Shown in pieces: positions 13,688 to 27,843 of a stretch of DNA of 64,000 nucleotides. Position 1 is the stretch's first letter. Every line of letters begins with the position of its first letter. Source of the DNA: Brachycybe producta (Eukaryota; Arthropoda; Diplopoda; Playtdesmida; Andrognathidae); NCBI GenBank assembly GCA_036925085.1, contig JAUPFP010000008.1:6820777-6884776 (forward strand), written 5' to 3'. Made by a program: the position numbers and the translations under genes. The notes beneath the pieces were generated by a model. It was not told the origin of the DNA and searched no databases. It worked only from the letters and a program-made list of their open reading frames with translations.

Positions 13688-15998
13688 GTAAATTTCAAAT
13701 TGAAGATGATTGAGTAGTGAGTGACATCTTGTGGACGTTTATGATCCAGTTAATTTAATAGGATATGTTTAGGATTCTTTATGCGGCGAAAGTGATCATA
13801 TAATATATTATAAATTATATTTAATTAAATAAAAAATATATATATGAACAAAATTAATAAGGTATTATGGCCCCTCGAACTCTTGATTATTCTGTCTTTC
13901 AGATGCAAATTGAAAAGAAACTTGAATTTTAGAAGCTAGAAGGGTAGCTTAATCACATAAGATGATTGTTTTCATCTTTGATATTTTTCAAAATAAGTTT
14001 TTTATGTTAGTTTTTACAAATGACCCAATTTTAAGCAAATGATATTTTTTCTTAAATTTTTGTCTATAAAAAGTTTATTTTTCATGAAAAATATGTCCTT
14101 CTAGTTTCTAAAACACTTTCTAGTTTCTCTTAATTTTGCACTTCTGAAAAGCTAGATTAAATGAATCAGCTGTTCATAAACCCATCCATGTTAAGCATTG
14201 TAAGTTTACTGATGAGAAGCGCCTCCTTTCAGGTTGTTAGTGAACTACGAGTTGGCATGGTTATTGATTTACTTTCTATATAGTTTCAATTGCAATTTTT
14301 TTTTTCCTTCTCTTATTTTCTTCAATTTTGTTATTCAATTTGTAATAAATAACTTCACATTTTATTTGGATACTTATTTCTAAGAGAGAAAATAGCGGAA
14401 ACGGGAGAGTAGGAGGGTGTGAGGTTTTTTTAAACCGGTTACAACAAATTGTTATTTTTTTTTTGCTTTCCGTGATTTTCATTTCGATTTTCTACATTAT
14501 TTATTTCTTGCAAGATTGAAAATATCCTTTTCTATATATATTTATATTATAAGAACTACAAAAGGATGCAATCTAAATTTAATAATGACCTTTTTCAATG
14601 TAATTTGATCGATTGTTGTTTGTTAAAGCAGAAAGAAGAAGTTAAAGAAATTGAGATAAAAATGAAAAGAATAGAGAATATTAAAATTTTTATTTTATGC
14701 CTTTTTTAATTAAAAAAAATTAACATAAAGAAATGAAAAGATTCGAACATTTGAAAGAAATCATGTCGCACATTTGTAAAAAAAAAGTTACACATAAGTG
14801 GAAAAAAAAAGATCTAAATTTCTCAGAAGTTTTTAAAGGTTTCAATTGAATTTAAATTAATTACTATCGACTTTGCCCTCTAGTCGTTAGTCGTTAATAA
14901 TTGACTTATATTTGTGTCGTTATTCTTGTGCTAACTTTTAGCAAATGAGCGGTGTGTTTTTTTTAAATAACGGAAATTTAGCTTTATTTAATGCTGCTAT
15001 CTAATGCTGAAAAGAAACCTTTAAAAATTCACGTTTATTTAATTACAATTACTTATTTTACAAAGACATTTGAATTACTTTCCAATTACAAGTCAGATGT
15101 TAGATTAAGAGCATTTTAAAATTGCATATAAATTTAAAAAACAAATTATGAAACTGAATATGAAAAGTGATGCACAAATGCACATTTAGTCTTGTTTGAC
15201 AATAATTAGGAATAATTAAAGCAAGTTCAGAGTAGTTCGGAAAACAAAAATAGTTTAAATTACAAAAAAGTAAATGCAGTTTTCATTAGAAAAAATAATT
15301 ATTTACAAGTAGATTACATAGTTACAAAATTAATGTAATGAATTACTTACTGTAGTTTGAAAACTTAATTTATAGTAATTAATTGCTTTTGTTAAATTAC
15401 TTCTTAATATTGTACAAACTTGCGACATCTTTTCGCAAATTTAATGAACATGTGGTCAAACAACAATGTTGTGCAAACAGAAATATTACAAAATGTGTCC
15501 ACATCAAAAGAAGAAACATTTAGTGAACATTCATTTTGTTTTGGACGCATGGTTAGCTTAACAAGACGAGCGCAACAGAACGAGAAACCGAACAGTGGTA
15601 TGGAGATCATTCGGATTCTGTTTCCGTTTGTTGCACCTCGAGCTACTAGTAGGAATATGTCTCTTCAAGCAATAAAAACCTATTGTGCAACATGATCGTG
15701 CAACACCTTTTGGAGTCATGTTGCAGGTTCACTGAAATACTATACTGTATATACTACTTTGCGTTCGGTTCGTCTTTCTGTTGCTCTGCTCTACTGTACC
15801 CAACTTTAAAAGTAACACATCAATTAGGTAAAATTTAAAATAGGTTGCTTAGAGTTTATGAGTGACAAACGAAGACAAAAAGTAGCTCAAATCCTAAATA
15901 AAGATAAGAGAAAGTTTAGAAGAAGAAAAAAAAATGACACTTTTGCTCTTAATTCTACTCTAGTTAGAATAATTATTATTATTATAATAATATTATTA

Positions 15999-16032
<34 letters not shown>

Positions 16033-19000
16033 AGTGGACGTATTAAGCATCATCATTTTTAATGTTGTTTGTTTGAAAAGTTGAGTTGCTATGCCAAACA
16101 AACGAAATAACTTTCATTTTTAGATTATTAACTTTTTAATAATTTTTTTCTGTTAAATTACTTTTCTGAATCCATTTTGACTTATTTGCAATAAAAGGAT
16201 TGATGAGTGGGTCGTCAATAATAAAACATTGAAAGAAGTACATCAGAAAGGAGTTATTTATTTATATTATGTTACCTAGAAATAAACTAATAATATATAT
16301 ATATATATATATACACACACGATATGTATATACTAAATTTGTAATTAGATAAAAAGGGTCGCCATATTTTTTTATGTGTATGTGTTGCTATGGATAATGA
16401 CGGTTTTCTTTAAAGGAGGACGCAGGATGAATAAATTCATTCGAATTATGTTATTATTTTTCTATAGGCTATCTGATTTCTTTATTTTTTTCTATCCGAA
16501 GTAATTTATTTTTCTATGTTTTTCGTGCGTTTTTTCTTCTTCTGTAGGTGGACATATTAATCCGGCTGTTACTGTTGCGTTGGCAACTTGTGGTAAATTT
16601 CCTTGGAGGAAGGTGCCACTTTACATGATTGCTCAATACCTGGGTGCCTTCATGGCTTCAGTTTGCATTTTCTTCGTATATCGAAGTGAGTGGTTTTTAC
16701 TATATATTGTTCGAAGAAGTAGAGGGGGGGGGGGGGGTTTCCAACTACGGCTAGATGCAAAACAAACTTGCTTACAATTTAATACACATGGCCAAATTAA
16801 AGGTTTTGACTATGGTGCATCTGCGAAAAGTAGTGGAGAATACGAGAAGTAGTTGGAAAATATAATCAGATGATGCTGTTTGTTTGTAACCCTTATTGTC
16901 GTTTTCGTTACGTGCAGTATGCACGACGAGTTTCCTAGTACAATAATATTACAATATATACATGAAGATGCAAAATATACTCATATTGAAAGGAAAGTGG
17001 TTCACGTAAAACCTAATATTGGAAAAATCTACATTTTCGTCCAGAATCCAATCTTCTGACCAAATAAAATGAACATTCTCGTCAATGCCTTTGAGCAGTT
17101 TTACAATCATTAGTTGGTTCAATGTGGACACTTGGTTTGAGAAATGTGGCGCAACTTTTTACACTGGATGATTTGTGATTGCAACATGTTTCTCTTGTGT
17201 GGACACAATGTTTTCTTGTATTTTTGCTACATGTTTCATTAATATGAAAACATCCCTGGCAACATAGGTCATTAGAAGTGTATCCACTTGTTGCATTCTT
17301 TGCTTCTTGAAAGAGAAGAAAAGTGGACTAATCAAGTAAAGAAAAGAATTTGACAGAAACTGTAGAAATGGCAATGGAATGTTTCTAATTATTGTTGTTC
17401 AGTAATAATTGCCACAGATTGGAAAAATTCTGTTTTGTTGTACTCAATTTGGTTTATACTACAGTATAAATTATCTTCTGAGTTTCTTTCTTTACTTGCT
17501 ATATGACGATGATACAAATAATCACAAAGAAAAGCAAAAGAAAAGAAGAATTTAGTTGAGAAATAAGCCTTTTTTATATATACTTGGATTATCCTCAGAG
17601 ATCCAATCAATGGATGTTTTTTATTTTCTGCGTTGTCTGATCGAACTGAAAATAGAAGAAAGTATTATCTCTAAATGGCATTTTTCTTATTCAACATTGA
17701 ATTGTTAAGATCTTTTTTTATGGATTATTTGTGTTGTTTTCTTCTTCTGTTAGTTGTGCGAAGGTTTTTTAAAACCTTTTTTTTTCTCTCCACTTTTAAA
17801 GATAATACGTGATGTATGAAGAAAAAGAATGGTGGTGAAAATTTGATGATTGCAAAAATGGTTATGTAGGCAACTTAGTAAACGTTGCATAATGTCTAGC
17901 CTGAAACTAGATTTTTTCGTTTGATTTTTTTTTTTTCTTGCTGTGAAGTTCTTTTTTTTTTCAGCTGTATTTCGGGAAAGTTTTCACCCCAGGTTCTAAT
18001 TGCAAGGATAGTTTTATTTTCTGCAACAACAGCACAAAAAAAATAAGATTCCAAGAAGAAAAGCATCGAGTCATCTTATGTATGAAGTTGTCAAAATTTA
18101 ACCGTTTTTAATATTAGAAATTTATGATGCTTTTGAGGTTGTTTCTTTTTTACTTTTTATGGTAATAGGTTTATAATTTGTCTATTCATGCAGGCAACAA
18201 CAACAACAAAAAAACCGTTTTATAGCATTTTTTATGATATTAGGGTTAGAATCTCTGAAAGTTTGGAGTTTGATTTGGTTCTTATTAGGGCTAAGATCTT
18301 TATGCAATATTTAGCAAATGCTTCTCTTATCTGTGGCATAATGGCCAATTGTGAAGTAACAATCCAGTTTAGATCACCTAGCAATTAATTATGTTTTTTT
18401 TTAATCAAAAACACTGAATAGAGGCTAGAACAAGTTGACAACTGATAGTAATCAGACATTTAGCCTCTATACAGCCTTTTTGATTAGAAAAAACATAATT
18501 GTAGTTGCTCTAATAAAGATGGTTACTTCACATTTGGCACTTGGGCCACAAATTGAGAAACATTTGCTTGGTCTCGTATAAAAATATGAGCCGTATTTAA
18601 GGGCTATCGGCTTTTTTAAGCCTACGTTCCCAAATGTAGAAAAAAAAACTTGAAAATAGAATTTATCTTATTTAAATAATTCTATTCTATTTATTTGGCA
18701 GAAAGTATGCAGGAAAAAAAATGAAAGCAAACTGAAAGCAGAAATTAAGCTGAAACTTTGTTCTGATTTGTAGTTCTATTTCTATATTTTATGATATTTT
18801 TCACGCAAGTGTTCACACATGCAGAAAATAGAAATAGAAATAATAGAAAAATCAGAATTTAGTGTCAAGTCATATTTCTGCATTCTTTCGAACAGCGCAT
18901 GGCTGGAAACTGACGACACACAAGCTTTTTGTGCTGCGCTTTACACAAGACACGCAGCTGAGAATATATGAAAGCTTAAAACATGCGTGTAATTTCTATT

Positions 19001-22000
19001 ATTGCTTTAAAAAAAATTGATGAACGCGCGTTGTGTGTTTCCTTCCGATTTGCGGAAATTGGAAGCTGTTCGCATTTCAATGAATGGCACTTCCTCCTTT
19101 TTTGTTGTTGTGTTCTGTACCTTAGAATTTTTATCTGATATTGATGGAAGGAAAGAAGAAGAAGAAAAAGAAAAAAACAACTTCCTGACTCTTGAGATTG
19201 TATTTTTATCTTTAATCTAAATTTTCTTATACACATTTGGTAGTTCGACACTTTCTGATCGTCTCTCGACTGAATAATTCATGATTATAGTCTTCAGTTG
19301 CAGTACATTTATTTCAAACCGAGTGGCTATCCTTGTCACTTAAAAGAGATTTTCATTCAAAATTTTTAGAACTGGCTTTTCTCGAGTCTCCTCTCCTCTC
19401 TCTTTGTTAAGTCCAGTTTTCTTGTAAAAAAAAAAAGCATATCCACATAATACTTTTACTGTACATGTATGTATGGCAGGTAGCTAAACTCATTCTTATT
19501 ACAAACCTCATTCACTTTTGAAAAGTTATAGTTGATTTTGTTCATTTTTAGAATTTTTATTTGAAAGGGAGAGAAAAAAAAAGCTTGTGTTGGAATTTTA
19601 TGAAGTTTCGTCAGCTTTTGTGAACTTTAGAACTTATTGATGACAGAAGGATCAGAAGAGATTGAGATAGATAATATAATTATTAATTTATTATACTTCA
19701 ATTTGAGTTGAGTTTTTTTTAAACAAAAATGAGACAGCAGAAAAATGGCAAATGGGTTTATTTTTAGAAGAATGCTATTGGAGACACAAAATTTTTCATT
19801 TTGTTTGTCTGAACTTTTTCATAGACACTCGAGTAAATCCTAGTTGATCTACATGAATCGCGTTCTGTTTACCAGTTGCATAAGTGGATCTAGGTAGCAA
19901 CTGTTTTGTAAGCGATTTCATTGGTGTTCTGAACTGTCGGTGACATCTGACTACTGGTTGACACACTGAACACAAAAACGTCCAACTCCCTTGTTACTAC
20001 TTCAGTTTGTGAGGATATATCGCAAAAATGCAGTGGCTGCTGCATTGCATACTTCGCGAGACTGGATTTCGATGTAGGTTTCGATAAAGGGTCAGCAGTA
20101 GTCACTTAGGCCCGGTTTACACATACGTGTAAAATAAGCAGAAAATAGAAATAGAAATTTAAAAAAAATCATGAGAAAAGCACACAACATTTCTGCTTTC
20201 CTTCGCGTAGAGACGTAATAAAGAATCAAAGATGGAGCCATCATAAAGGCTATTGGCCGATTAAATGTAATTTCTACTTGGCAAAATAAAAAAAAAAGTT
20301 TAAACAATTTCAGCTTCTTTTTTTTTTCTGCCACTTTGCAGCCAAATTAATAAAATGCAAATAAATCTGCAAGGATGTTATCTTAAACAATGCATTTAAT
20401 TTCATATTATTCTGGTTTTTTTTAAAAAAAAAAAATTCATAATGATAAATGAAGATTGTTTCCTGTAGAAAATTGATAGAATTTGAGATGCTGTAAGACG
20501 ATAGACGAAGAATGGTGATGTAATTATTTTTTAAAAAAGCAAATTGTTGTTATTATGACGTGTTTGGTTGCATATTTTTCATCTTACATTCTGATTCGTC
20601 AAATGTGCAGTCAATCAGTCGAATTCTTAAGTCAGAATCTTCGTACATGAAGTTAATTTTTTTTTTCTTCCAAATTATTTTCTTGTTCAATACGTACATT
20701 ATGTATAGTATGTCTCAGAATTGATACCCCGCCGTCTGGTTATCAAAGCACACTTGGGTGACACAGTCTATAGTTTTAAAATTGTATTAATATCTCAGAA
20801 ACTGTATAACATGTACATTTCAAACTTAAGGTCGCGTTGCTAATGAGTCGACATATCAATCTGTAATTGTTCAAAAAGTAAAATTAATTGGTAGAAAATT
20901 AAAAAAAAAGTTATTGATTTTTTTTAAAGAAAAACCCGGGTTTAAAAATTTGTTTATTTCAGAAAAACATTATAATTTAATCCTCAATTAAATTAGTCAC
21001 AAATTTATTTAATTTTTTCTTCTGTAGCTTTTGTAGTTTCTGAGATAGTTAATTTTAAACACTAGACTGTGCCATTCAAGTAACGATATACTTTGATATT
21101 AGATTTGGCGTTACTTCTGTGACTAACGACCGTATTCTATCTAAAATATTACTTAAACCAAAGTGAAACTTAATTAAAACACTAAACTTGAAATAAAAAC
21201 TCACTATGGACTTACTATAGAGTCTTTAGTCTTTCGTGATGGTTTAAGTTTAACTTTATTATATGCAATGTTTCTGAATATGGTGGATAATCGCGTTTAA
21301 ATTTGATATAAATGTTTAATAGAGCATAGAAGAGCATTAATTATAAAATATTTTTGTGTTTGAAATATGCTAAGTACTGCGAATTATTTCACCGAGCCTA
21401 TTAAAGCATTTTACACATTTTAAACATATTTTGACAAATAACTTAATCGTGGATTAAAAGTTGAGTTTTACATATACACAAAAGAGATAGGGCCTACAAT
21501 CCATTTGGTGTAATTGTCAATTACACGAAATGTATGTCTATTTTCACGAAATGAACATAAGTTGGCCTGTTGTCACAAAACGCGAAATGGACATACATTT
21601 CGTGTAATTGACATGCAACATGTAGATTGTCTAAACATTCTTTTAATGTGTTTTACTTTTGTTAAATTTGCCTAGCAACATTATTATGAATAATATACAG
21701 TATAATATAGAGAAAGAAAGAGAGAGAAAGAAAATATGTCACCAAACAGATTCTGTATGCAACAACAACAACAACAGCATGTGAGATTAAAGGTTGAGCT
21801 TCTATTAGAATTCCTGGGGTTTATGGTCGTGTAATTGGTTTCATTTACGAGTTTCGAGTTTGGTTCGGTTTTTTTTTTTTTTTGCTTTGAGATTAGGGTG
21901 TTGTTGGTTCATAGAAAATCTAGTTACACATCGGGGTTTTTTTTTTCTCTTTTTCTTTTTCCCTTTTTTGCCGTTTGATTTAGAAAGGACCACCAAATTT

Positions 22001-23373
22001 CCTATAATATAAAACGTGAATTCTAATAAATATTTTTGTTCTGCATTTCAATTTGAAATTGATTCAATTACTGGTGTTTCATTGTGTTTTTTGTGGGAGG
22101 TTTTTTTATGACTTCATTGAGCTTTTTTTTTTCTTCTGAATTTTTAAACTTTTATCTAATAAAGTATGAAACGGCTTGGGTGTGATATTTCGAGCATACA
22201 AACACCATCTTGAGACTTGTTAAGATGTTTTTATTTCCTTCTTTTTGTTTTTGTTTCGTTTTTTTAATGGCAGACGGAATTGTGTACATTAAATTAAGAT
22301 GTCTGCAAGGTTTTTTTTTTTAAAGTACACCAATTGTTTTTAATGTCTGTGTGGTGCAATTTGTGAACCGTTTTGGCCAAAATAGAGAAATATATTTATC
22401 TGAAAGGAATCTTCTAGTCTGGCCAATTAAAAAGCCCTCTTCTAGATGGAGTCGTAACCAATCACAAAAAAATTACCCGTTTTATTAAAGAGAAACTCTA
22501 ATTTCATTTTGTGTTTGGTCATTTTTCACTTAAAAAAAATCAAATTTTTAATTGTGAGAAGATGAACGAAGGTGGTAGAGTACATTATTTGTTCCCGTAA
22601 TTTAAAATAATTATCTAAAACAATTAAAATAATTTTTAATTTCGTTTTCGAATCGGGAAAACTCGCAGTCGTTCGCCAATATTAATTTTTATTGACCAAC
22701 ATTAAAATAGATTAAACTCTTTAATCTCAAGGTTTAAAATTAAATAATTATTTCCATTAAACACTTAGATTACTTGTCTATGGGCTTAGAGCATTTTTCA
22801 CGATGATATTGTTAAGAATAAACTTTTTTTTATGACTTTTTTGACCATTTTTTCAAGCTTGTTTCACAATTTTGAAAATTGTATTTTTATCTTCTAGTTT
22901 GAAAAAAAAATGTATCTTAAAAGTTCTTTTCATAAGTGAATGTGTTTCTTTTGTTTTCTGGAGCATTTTTAAAACTTTACTCATCTTCTTCTTCTTTATG
23001 GATTTCAATTTTATGTACTATTTATTCACATTCAGAAAATATTTAAATCGTTTTCTATGTTTTTTCTCTCTGAACATTGTTCTTTTTTTGTGTCGTTTTT
23101 AAATGGACAGAAATAATGGAATTTCTGTGTTTTAAAATTGCTGAGTGTAAAAAGTTTTTTGTCAAAATGTTCACAATACAAAAAAAAAGACAGATAAATA
23201 ATCTTGAAACTTTTATCTTATTTCTTTCTCTCGTTTGTATATTTTTTTCTTCGGTTTGTTCGAGGGCATTATTCATTATATAAGAACTTTTGCGTTTTAA
23301 TGAATTCAAGTGAAACCCGTCGCTTTTGTATGTTTGCATTATTGATTTTGAGTTGGGTTTGTATTATATACAT

Positions 23374-23455
<82 letters not shown>

Positions 23456-26400
23456 AGCTCTTGATTTTTCGTTTTACCTTCTTCTTTTTCCCTCCAGCCC
23501 TTCAAATAAATTGTACAATTCGTTTACAACTACTACTTCTATATGTTTCTTTTTTTATATATACTCGCATAATACTTGTATATAAAAAAAATAGGAACAG
23601 AATCATGTATTTCACGTTTTGTTGTTGATTTTTCTACTGTTTTGCCTGAAAACTTAATTTCCGCCTTTTGTTGTTGTTCTGCTTTGACAGATGCCCTGAC
23701 TGACTTCAGTGGTGCCGATGATACATTTGCTTTGAACACGGCGGGAATTTTTGCCACCTATCCTAAAGAGTTTTTATCCATTGGCAATGGTTTTGCAGAT
23801 CAGGTAAGAAGAACCTTGTAGAACACAATTTAGGTTGTATGTACACTTCAAAACATCACCTATTGAAAGCATTTTTTGTTGTTGATGATGTTGTTTGCTT
23901 TCTTATATTTATATAACAGCTTGCAACGTCCACAGCTACAAACAGACATTGTAAACATTCACTAGGCAATGTGTGTATTGTTTAGAATCCAGTGGTTTTC
24001 AGACATTTATTGCTCACGGCAGAGTATTTTTTGCCTGGAAAATTCGTGGCACAACTAGTAAAACTCATGGCACACTATAGTAGTGAACCACAAAACAAAA
24101 ACACCCTTTGGAAACTACTTTTTAGTAATACAGGCACACACACACACACACACCTCCTTTGAGAATCACTGGTTTCGAACAACAAAATTTGATATCTCTG
24201 CCGCAGAAGTACATTTTAGGCAGATAATTAGGCAGTAGGTCTTAGAGAAATCCAGTGCTGGGACAAATTACTATAAAAAAAGTAGTTGTAATTTTTAAAA
24301 TAATTTCAAAGTAGTAATTTTGTGTTCAAACAAATTACTTTTGTCACAAAATCACAAGCATTAAGAGAATTACAGAAATAATAGGAAACTGTTGTTTATT
24401 TTTTACAAATTTGTCTAGGGATTTTTCAGAATAACTGATTTTCCACTTTGATGGTGAAATTTGTAGGCTTATATACCATGTTAGTATTGAGGGAGTGAGA
24501 GAAAGAAAAAAAAAATGGCAGTATTTTCATTATTTTGTTTTGCTCTACTTGAAAAATCATCTTTTACAAGACATTTCAAAGGGAGGTGGATGTTTGCCCC
24601 CCCTCACCTCTCCTCACCTCTCCAATGCAATTTATAAGACAGGTGACACCTCCTCCCTCCCCTCTTTCGTTCTATCCAACCTCCCTCTGTGTTCTTTTCA
24701 AATTCTCAATAGATTTCATTAGATATTTTTTTGGTACTCAATTCCAACTGCTTTCAAGAAATCTCAATTTCTTCTGATATCTGATTATGTCATTCTGACT
24801 GCGTTGTTAGCAGTTCTGACGTCATTTGATCAGTGATAAATTTTGAAAAACCGAACAAAATGAGACCCCTAATAAAGTTTGCATGTTATTTTTTACTTAT
24901 TTACCTTATTTTTATGAAAAATAATCATATGGTTTAAGTTGCAGTTCTCCGATGTTTGCTTGCTGAAGAGAATAGAGGATTGTTAGATGACATTTTGACT
25001 AGAAATTTTATTATAAGTAGAAATGGTCATCCGAAGCCAATTAAAGAAATAAAGAGCTAGAAAACTGATGCAGATTTCTAATGATAGATTAGATAAGTTT
25101 CTTTGTTAAGACGATTTCAGTTTGATGCTGATTTCTAAACTTAGTTTAAATGGCAATCATTTGTGATTAGAAATTATTCCCTCTGGACTACAATGGCTCT
25201 CGAGCTCATTGCAGGTGTACTACTGAGTTTTATTTTCATAAAAATGAACAATTTTTTTTAGTATATTTTGGTTTCTTTTTCTGTTTGCATCAAATGGAGA
25301 ATTTCGGTAAACAGTTTTCACATTTTTTTTCAATATTTAAGATCAGGTTTTAGCATCACTCAAAAAACAAGACAATTGACATTGAACGAGTATATTAAAT
25401 TAATTTATACGCTCATGTCTTTTTTTTTTTTTGGAATAAATTTTGTAATCCTATTGAAGTGATGGAATCGGTTTAGAAGGAAAAGAATGAGAAAAAAAAA
25501 AGAAACTGACGCTCATAAATATTGCAAACACTTCTGTCTTTTCGAGCATTTATTTTTCAATTAGAATACATAACGTAAAAGCATTTCCATAAAACAAAAT
25601 TAGTGTTTGATATGTATTTTTCTTTTAAAGCAGCATGAAGGATATGTAATAATGTAATACATGTATACATATTTTTTTAATTAAATTTCAAACACTGAAG
25701 TTAAGTCCTTTTGATAGCAACAGCTAGATTCTATTACGAGTGAGTTTTCCCGAAGTCTTATGAGAGTAACAACAAAAAACGAGACAAGTTTAACGCACAA
25801 AGTTAGAAACAATTTTTATGTTGAGAAAAGTTAGTCTTTTATGTTTGTTATTTATTATTTGAAACAACTATTCAAAGAAGAAAAAAACAAAGTTAATGGA
25901 ATTTATGATGAATTCACTAACTCTTAAATATATAAGCTTGAATAACAGAGAAAAATAGAAGAAGAAAAAATTCAAATAAATATTATCACATTATATTTTC
26001 ATAAGCTTCACAGTCTGTTTGAGATGGGATTGGAGAAAGTTTTGCTTTTATACTTTTAATCAAAGTATCGTTATTTAATGTTTATCAATTTTTTTGTTTC
26101 TTTTCGTTTTCATATTTCAGAATTTCAAACGGAATTTGTAATACTAATTGTGTTTGTTTTTTTGTGCCAATTTTCATGAAAAAAAAAGGTGATGGGAACA
26201 GCTTTATTGGTTGGATGCATATTGGCCATTATAGACAACAAAAACATGAATACCCCTAAAGGAGTAGTGCCCTTTATGATTGGTATGCTAGTGGCAGCCA
26301 TTGGTATGTGCTATGGATACAATTGTGGTTATGCTATCAATCCTGCTCGGGATCTTGGGCCCAGGATTTTTACGTCCGTCGCAGGATGGGGAAAACAGGT

Positions 26401-27798
26401 TTTCAGGTAACTTGGATTATATATACTTTTTTTCTTTTCTATTGTGATTTTTAAAATATACACTTGAACTTCACTATGAACTCTCAGAAAGAACAGGGGG
26501 GGGGGGGGGTTCAAGTGTTTGAAGTTCAATTTACACCAGGTTATTGATTAGATCGGCTGTAAAACTAATTCAGACAAAAGTCGAAAATTAGTTGAAGGTA
26601 ACAACTTAAAGAGTTGAGCCTCAGAAATTATCTTCGACTTAAACGTTGATTGAATCAATCTAAATTGTGTAATGATTTACGATTGAAACGATGACCCTGT
26701 ACCATTAGAAAATTAATTTGTGAATTGGAAAATATGAAGTTATTAATGAAGTTATTAATATTTAATATGCAAACAAGACTGTCATTTAATTGGTTTTTCT
26801 AAATTAAAGTAAAGACACAAAAAATGTATTTTTTAGGTTTAATTTTTTAATTAAAAAACGACTTAAAAATTAAACTGAAAAGAACTAATTTTAACAACAA
26901 ATTTAAAAATGGTTGTTTTTAATATTTAATGTGTTTTAAATGTTGGTCATTGTTCTTTTTTTTTTTTGGTTGTAAAATCGTCTTCATTTTTTTCTTATTT
27001 TTTTTTTGTTCATTTTAGTTTCCGCGATTACAATTGGTGGTGGGTCCCAGTGGTGGCTCCTCACGTTGGTGCAATAATCGGAGCTTGGATTTACCGAATT
27101 ATGATTGAATTGCATTGGCCAGAAGACGAGGACAATAGCTGTCCAGTTGGTAAGTGAACTTTTAGCAATAATACATGTAAACTTTCACTATTGAGTACCA
27201 ATCGTGTAACACGCGCAGCCTGTTGACTCTGGTCTTGGTTCTTCAGCTGCGATTATTGAATAGCGTTTGTCCGTCTCATGGGAATACAGCCTAAGACATG
27301 CATGACATTGAGCACCGTCTAGCTTAATCTAATTCAATAACTTTGTAATAGTTATAGGTTGCTGAAATATCATAGCAAGTCTTAAGGTTGCATTCGAAAA
27401 AGCCTTCGTTTTATTACGTGATAGGTGCTTTTAGTCATAGCGGAATACATGCTGCTGCCAGTCAGAAATAAATTAACCCATGATTCCTAGCAATTGTCTG
27501 CTATATTCTAGTTTGCATTAAGAAATTGTAAATTTTACACCAAATTGATAAGTTATAAATTAAATTGGAGCAATTGGGGGGGGGGGGGAATTGTGGCGCC
27601 ACAGCTCTGCACGCGGGATGGAGAATTTAGTTGTTATTTAAAAAAGGGCGCAATGTGGCGTCGTCTTAACACGCAGAACTTGCAATAGATTAACGCCATA
27701 TGTGCACAGCAATTTGCTACAGAATTTCACTTAAAATGATCTATGCCAATTTTTCTTGAAACTCAGCTAAATTACATCTCTCTCTCTCTCTCTTTTTT

Positions 27799-27843
<45 letters not shown>

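Larger units (their letters stand above)
16686..23690. other. Aquaporin intron between exons b and c
   Basis: About 7 kb. It contains a 16-18-base G run near 16722-16738, an A-family TIR element (18285-18597), a TIR element at 20753-21080, an M-family MITE (21501-21615) and a long AT microsatellite (23379-23453). The rest is AT-rich with many homopolymers. No nested gene is seen on either strand. Confidence 0.75.

Noticed and set aside
15404-15695. Overlapping 68- and 91-codon frames on both strands
   Set aside because: Within the aquaporin intron, short, no motif; the region has words repeated near 17140-17380, so probably old repeat DNA.
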